Part shown: positions 63,338 through 64,000 of the stretch, piece after piece
Numbering within the stretch: the first letter of the stretch is position 1
Layout of the letters: each line of letters begins with the position of its first letter
NCBI GenBank assembly: GCA_965223115.1
Contig: OZ244982.1
Span: 930,001 to 994,000 of the forward strand
Reading direction: 5' to 3'
DNA from: CBDCUI01 sp965223115
GTDB taxonomy: Bacteria > Pseudomonadota > Gammaproteobacteria > UBA4575
DNA: 64,000 nucleotides
Notes under the pieces: model-generated
Told to the model about the DNA's origin: nothing
Seen by the model: only the letters and a program-made list of their open reading frames with translations
Databases searched by the model: none
Translations under genes and position numbers: made by a program

Positions 63338-64000
63338 ATGGGAAAAGAAACTAAAGACTGTACTATTATGTTCGTAGATATTGCGGGCAGTACTAAATTG
63401 TATCAAGAATATGGCGATACTCTGGCTCAAGATAGTATTGCTCGTTGTTTAATCAGACTATCAGAGGTAATCAAGCGACACAGTGGTACAGTAGTTAAAT
63501 TCATTGGTGATGAAATACTTTGTTACTTAACTGATACAGACATGGCATTTCAGGCAGTATTTAAATTACAAGAAATTGCAAAAGAAACAGTTGACCCCAA
63601 TGGAATGCAACTTGCCTTACGAATAGGTATGCATTACGGCTCTGCCATAATTGAAGATACAGATCTTTATGGTGACTCTGTAAATGTTGCCGCAGCTATG
63701 CGCGATATTGCAAAAGGTGGTCAAATAATTGCAACAGATGCGATGGTAAAGCATATACCACCTGAAATTAGTCACTTTACTAGACGCTATGATACTTCCC
63801 GTATAAAAGGACGCCAAGAACAGACTATTATTTATGAAATATTGTGGGAAGGAGAAGCTTCCACGCAAATCTTATCTGGCACCACATCTTTAGAAAAAAT
63901 GAAATCATCTAAACTTCAACTCGCTTATAAAGATACTGAAATAGCTTTATTAGCGAATATGCCAGCACTTACGTTAGGTCGAGACATTAGCTGCAGCATT
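63338..64000 (+). CDS. class III adenylate/guanylate cyclase with C-terminal FHA domain, 3' end outside window
   Basis: Begins at ATG 63338, 8 bp after the protease gene, and is open to the window edge (221 codons). The cyclase domain has the first metal Asp in FVDIAGST (Asp 14) and the second in FIGDEI (Asp 58) with Lys 54. At the catalytic motif the sequence reads SVNVAAAMRD: Asn 116 is kept but the transition-state Arg expected four residues later is Ala 120. After a linker an FHA domain begins (LANMPALTLGRDISCSI). Fifth gene of the kinase/PilT operon. Confidence 0.88.
   Translation, partial: MGKETKDCTIMFVDIAGSTKLYQEYGDTLAQDSIARCLIRLSEVIKRHSGTVVKFIGDEILCYLTDTDMAFQAVFKLQEIAKETVDPNGMQLALRIGMHYGSAIIEDTDLYGDSVNVAAAMRDIAKGGQIIATDAMVKHIPPEISHFTRRYDTSRIKGRQEQTIIYEILWEGEASTQILSGTTSLEKMKSSKLQLAYKDTEIALLANMPALTLGRDISCSI

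Overview
The window reads as an AT-rich (roughly mid-30s percent GC by eye) chromosomal segment of a gammaproteobacterium. The evidence is the run glyA-nrdR-ribD-ribE-ribH-nusB-thiL-pgpA, a single-chain PurL, PilT-type ATPases, an Lpp-like alanine-rich lipoprotein, and a tmRNA with the tag ANDDNYALAA. I cannot name the genus. No tRNA, rRNA, CRISPR array or transposase was recognised.

Layout. 0-21.3 kb is mostly housekeeping and cell-envelope genes: the 3' part of bioA, OmpA-type and small lipoproteins, an L,D-transpeptidase, PilZ and FHA proteins, cyclopropane fatty acid synthase, an AI-2E-type permease, dodecin, a phosphotransacetylase/acetate kinase pair, DUF937, an M48 protease, a repeat-built peptidoglycan-binding protein, PPK2, a HIT protein, several small membrane proteins, an orphan MlaC, and a stomatin/NfeD pair. 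21.8-26.8 kb is a three-gene exported cluster: a protein with one c-type heme motif, a LamG lipoprotein with another, and a Tat-exported DUF1501-like protein. It resembles in outline the PSC/LamG/DUF1501 gene pairs of planctomycetes.

From about 29 to 45.6 kb the window is clearly accessory. It holds a heme peroxidase, a higher-GC class V aminotransferase, a truncated and frameshifted ABC binding-protein gene joined head-to-head to the 3' stub of an N,N-dimethylformamidase-like gene, a transglutaminase/lipoprotein pair, a methyltransferase fused to a truncated ATP-grasp start, and a large mosaic sulfatase divergent from its formylglycine-generating enzyme. Five copies of a degenerate ~120 bp intergenic repeat, all in the same orientation, separate these genes, and one attC-like imperfect palindrome lies at 40.5 kb. 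The right edge is the tmRNA gene (minus strand), whose T-loop is split by a 280 nt group I intron. A decayed LAGLIDADG homing-endonuclease gene lies just past the tmRNA 3' end. I read the region as an ssrA-linked island with cassette-like gene turnover; no integrase is visible.

46.4-58 kb returns to core genes: purL, an outer-membrane protein, glyA, nrdR, and the riboflavin/nusB/thiL/pgpA run. That run carries an unusual HslV-like Ntn-hydrolase with a predicted N-terminal Ser between ribD and ribE. 58.1-64 kb is a tight signalling/motility operon: a HEAT-repeat Ser/Thr kinase, two PilT-family ATPases, a retropepsin-like protease, and a class III cyclase that runs off the window into an FHA domain.
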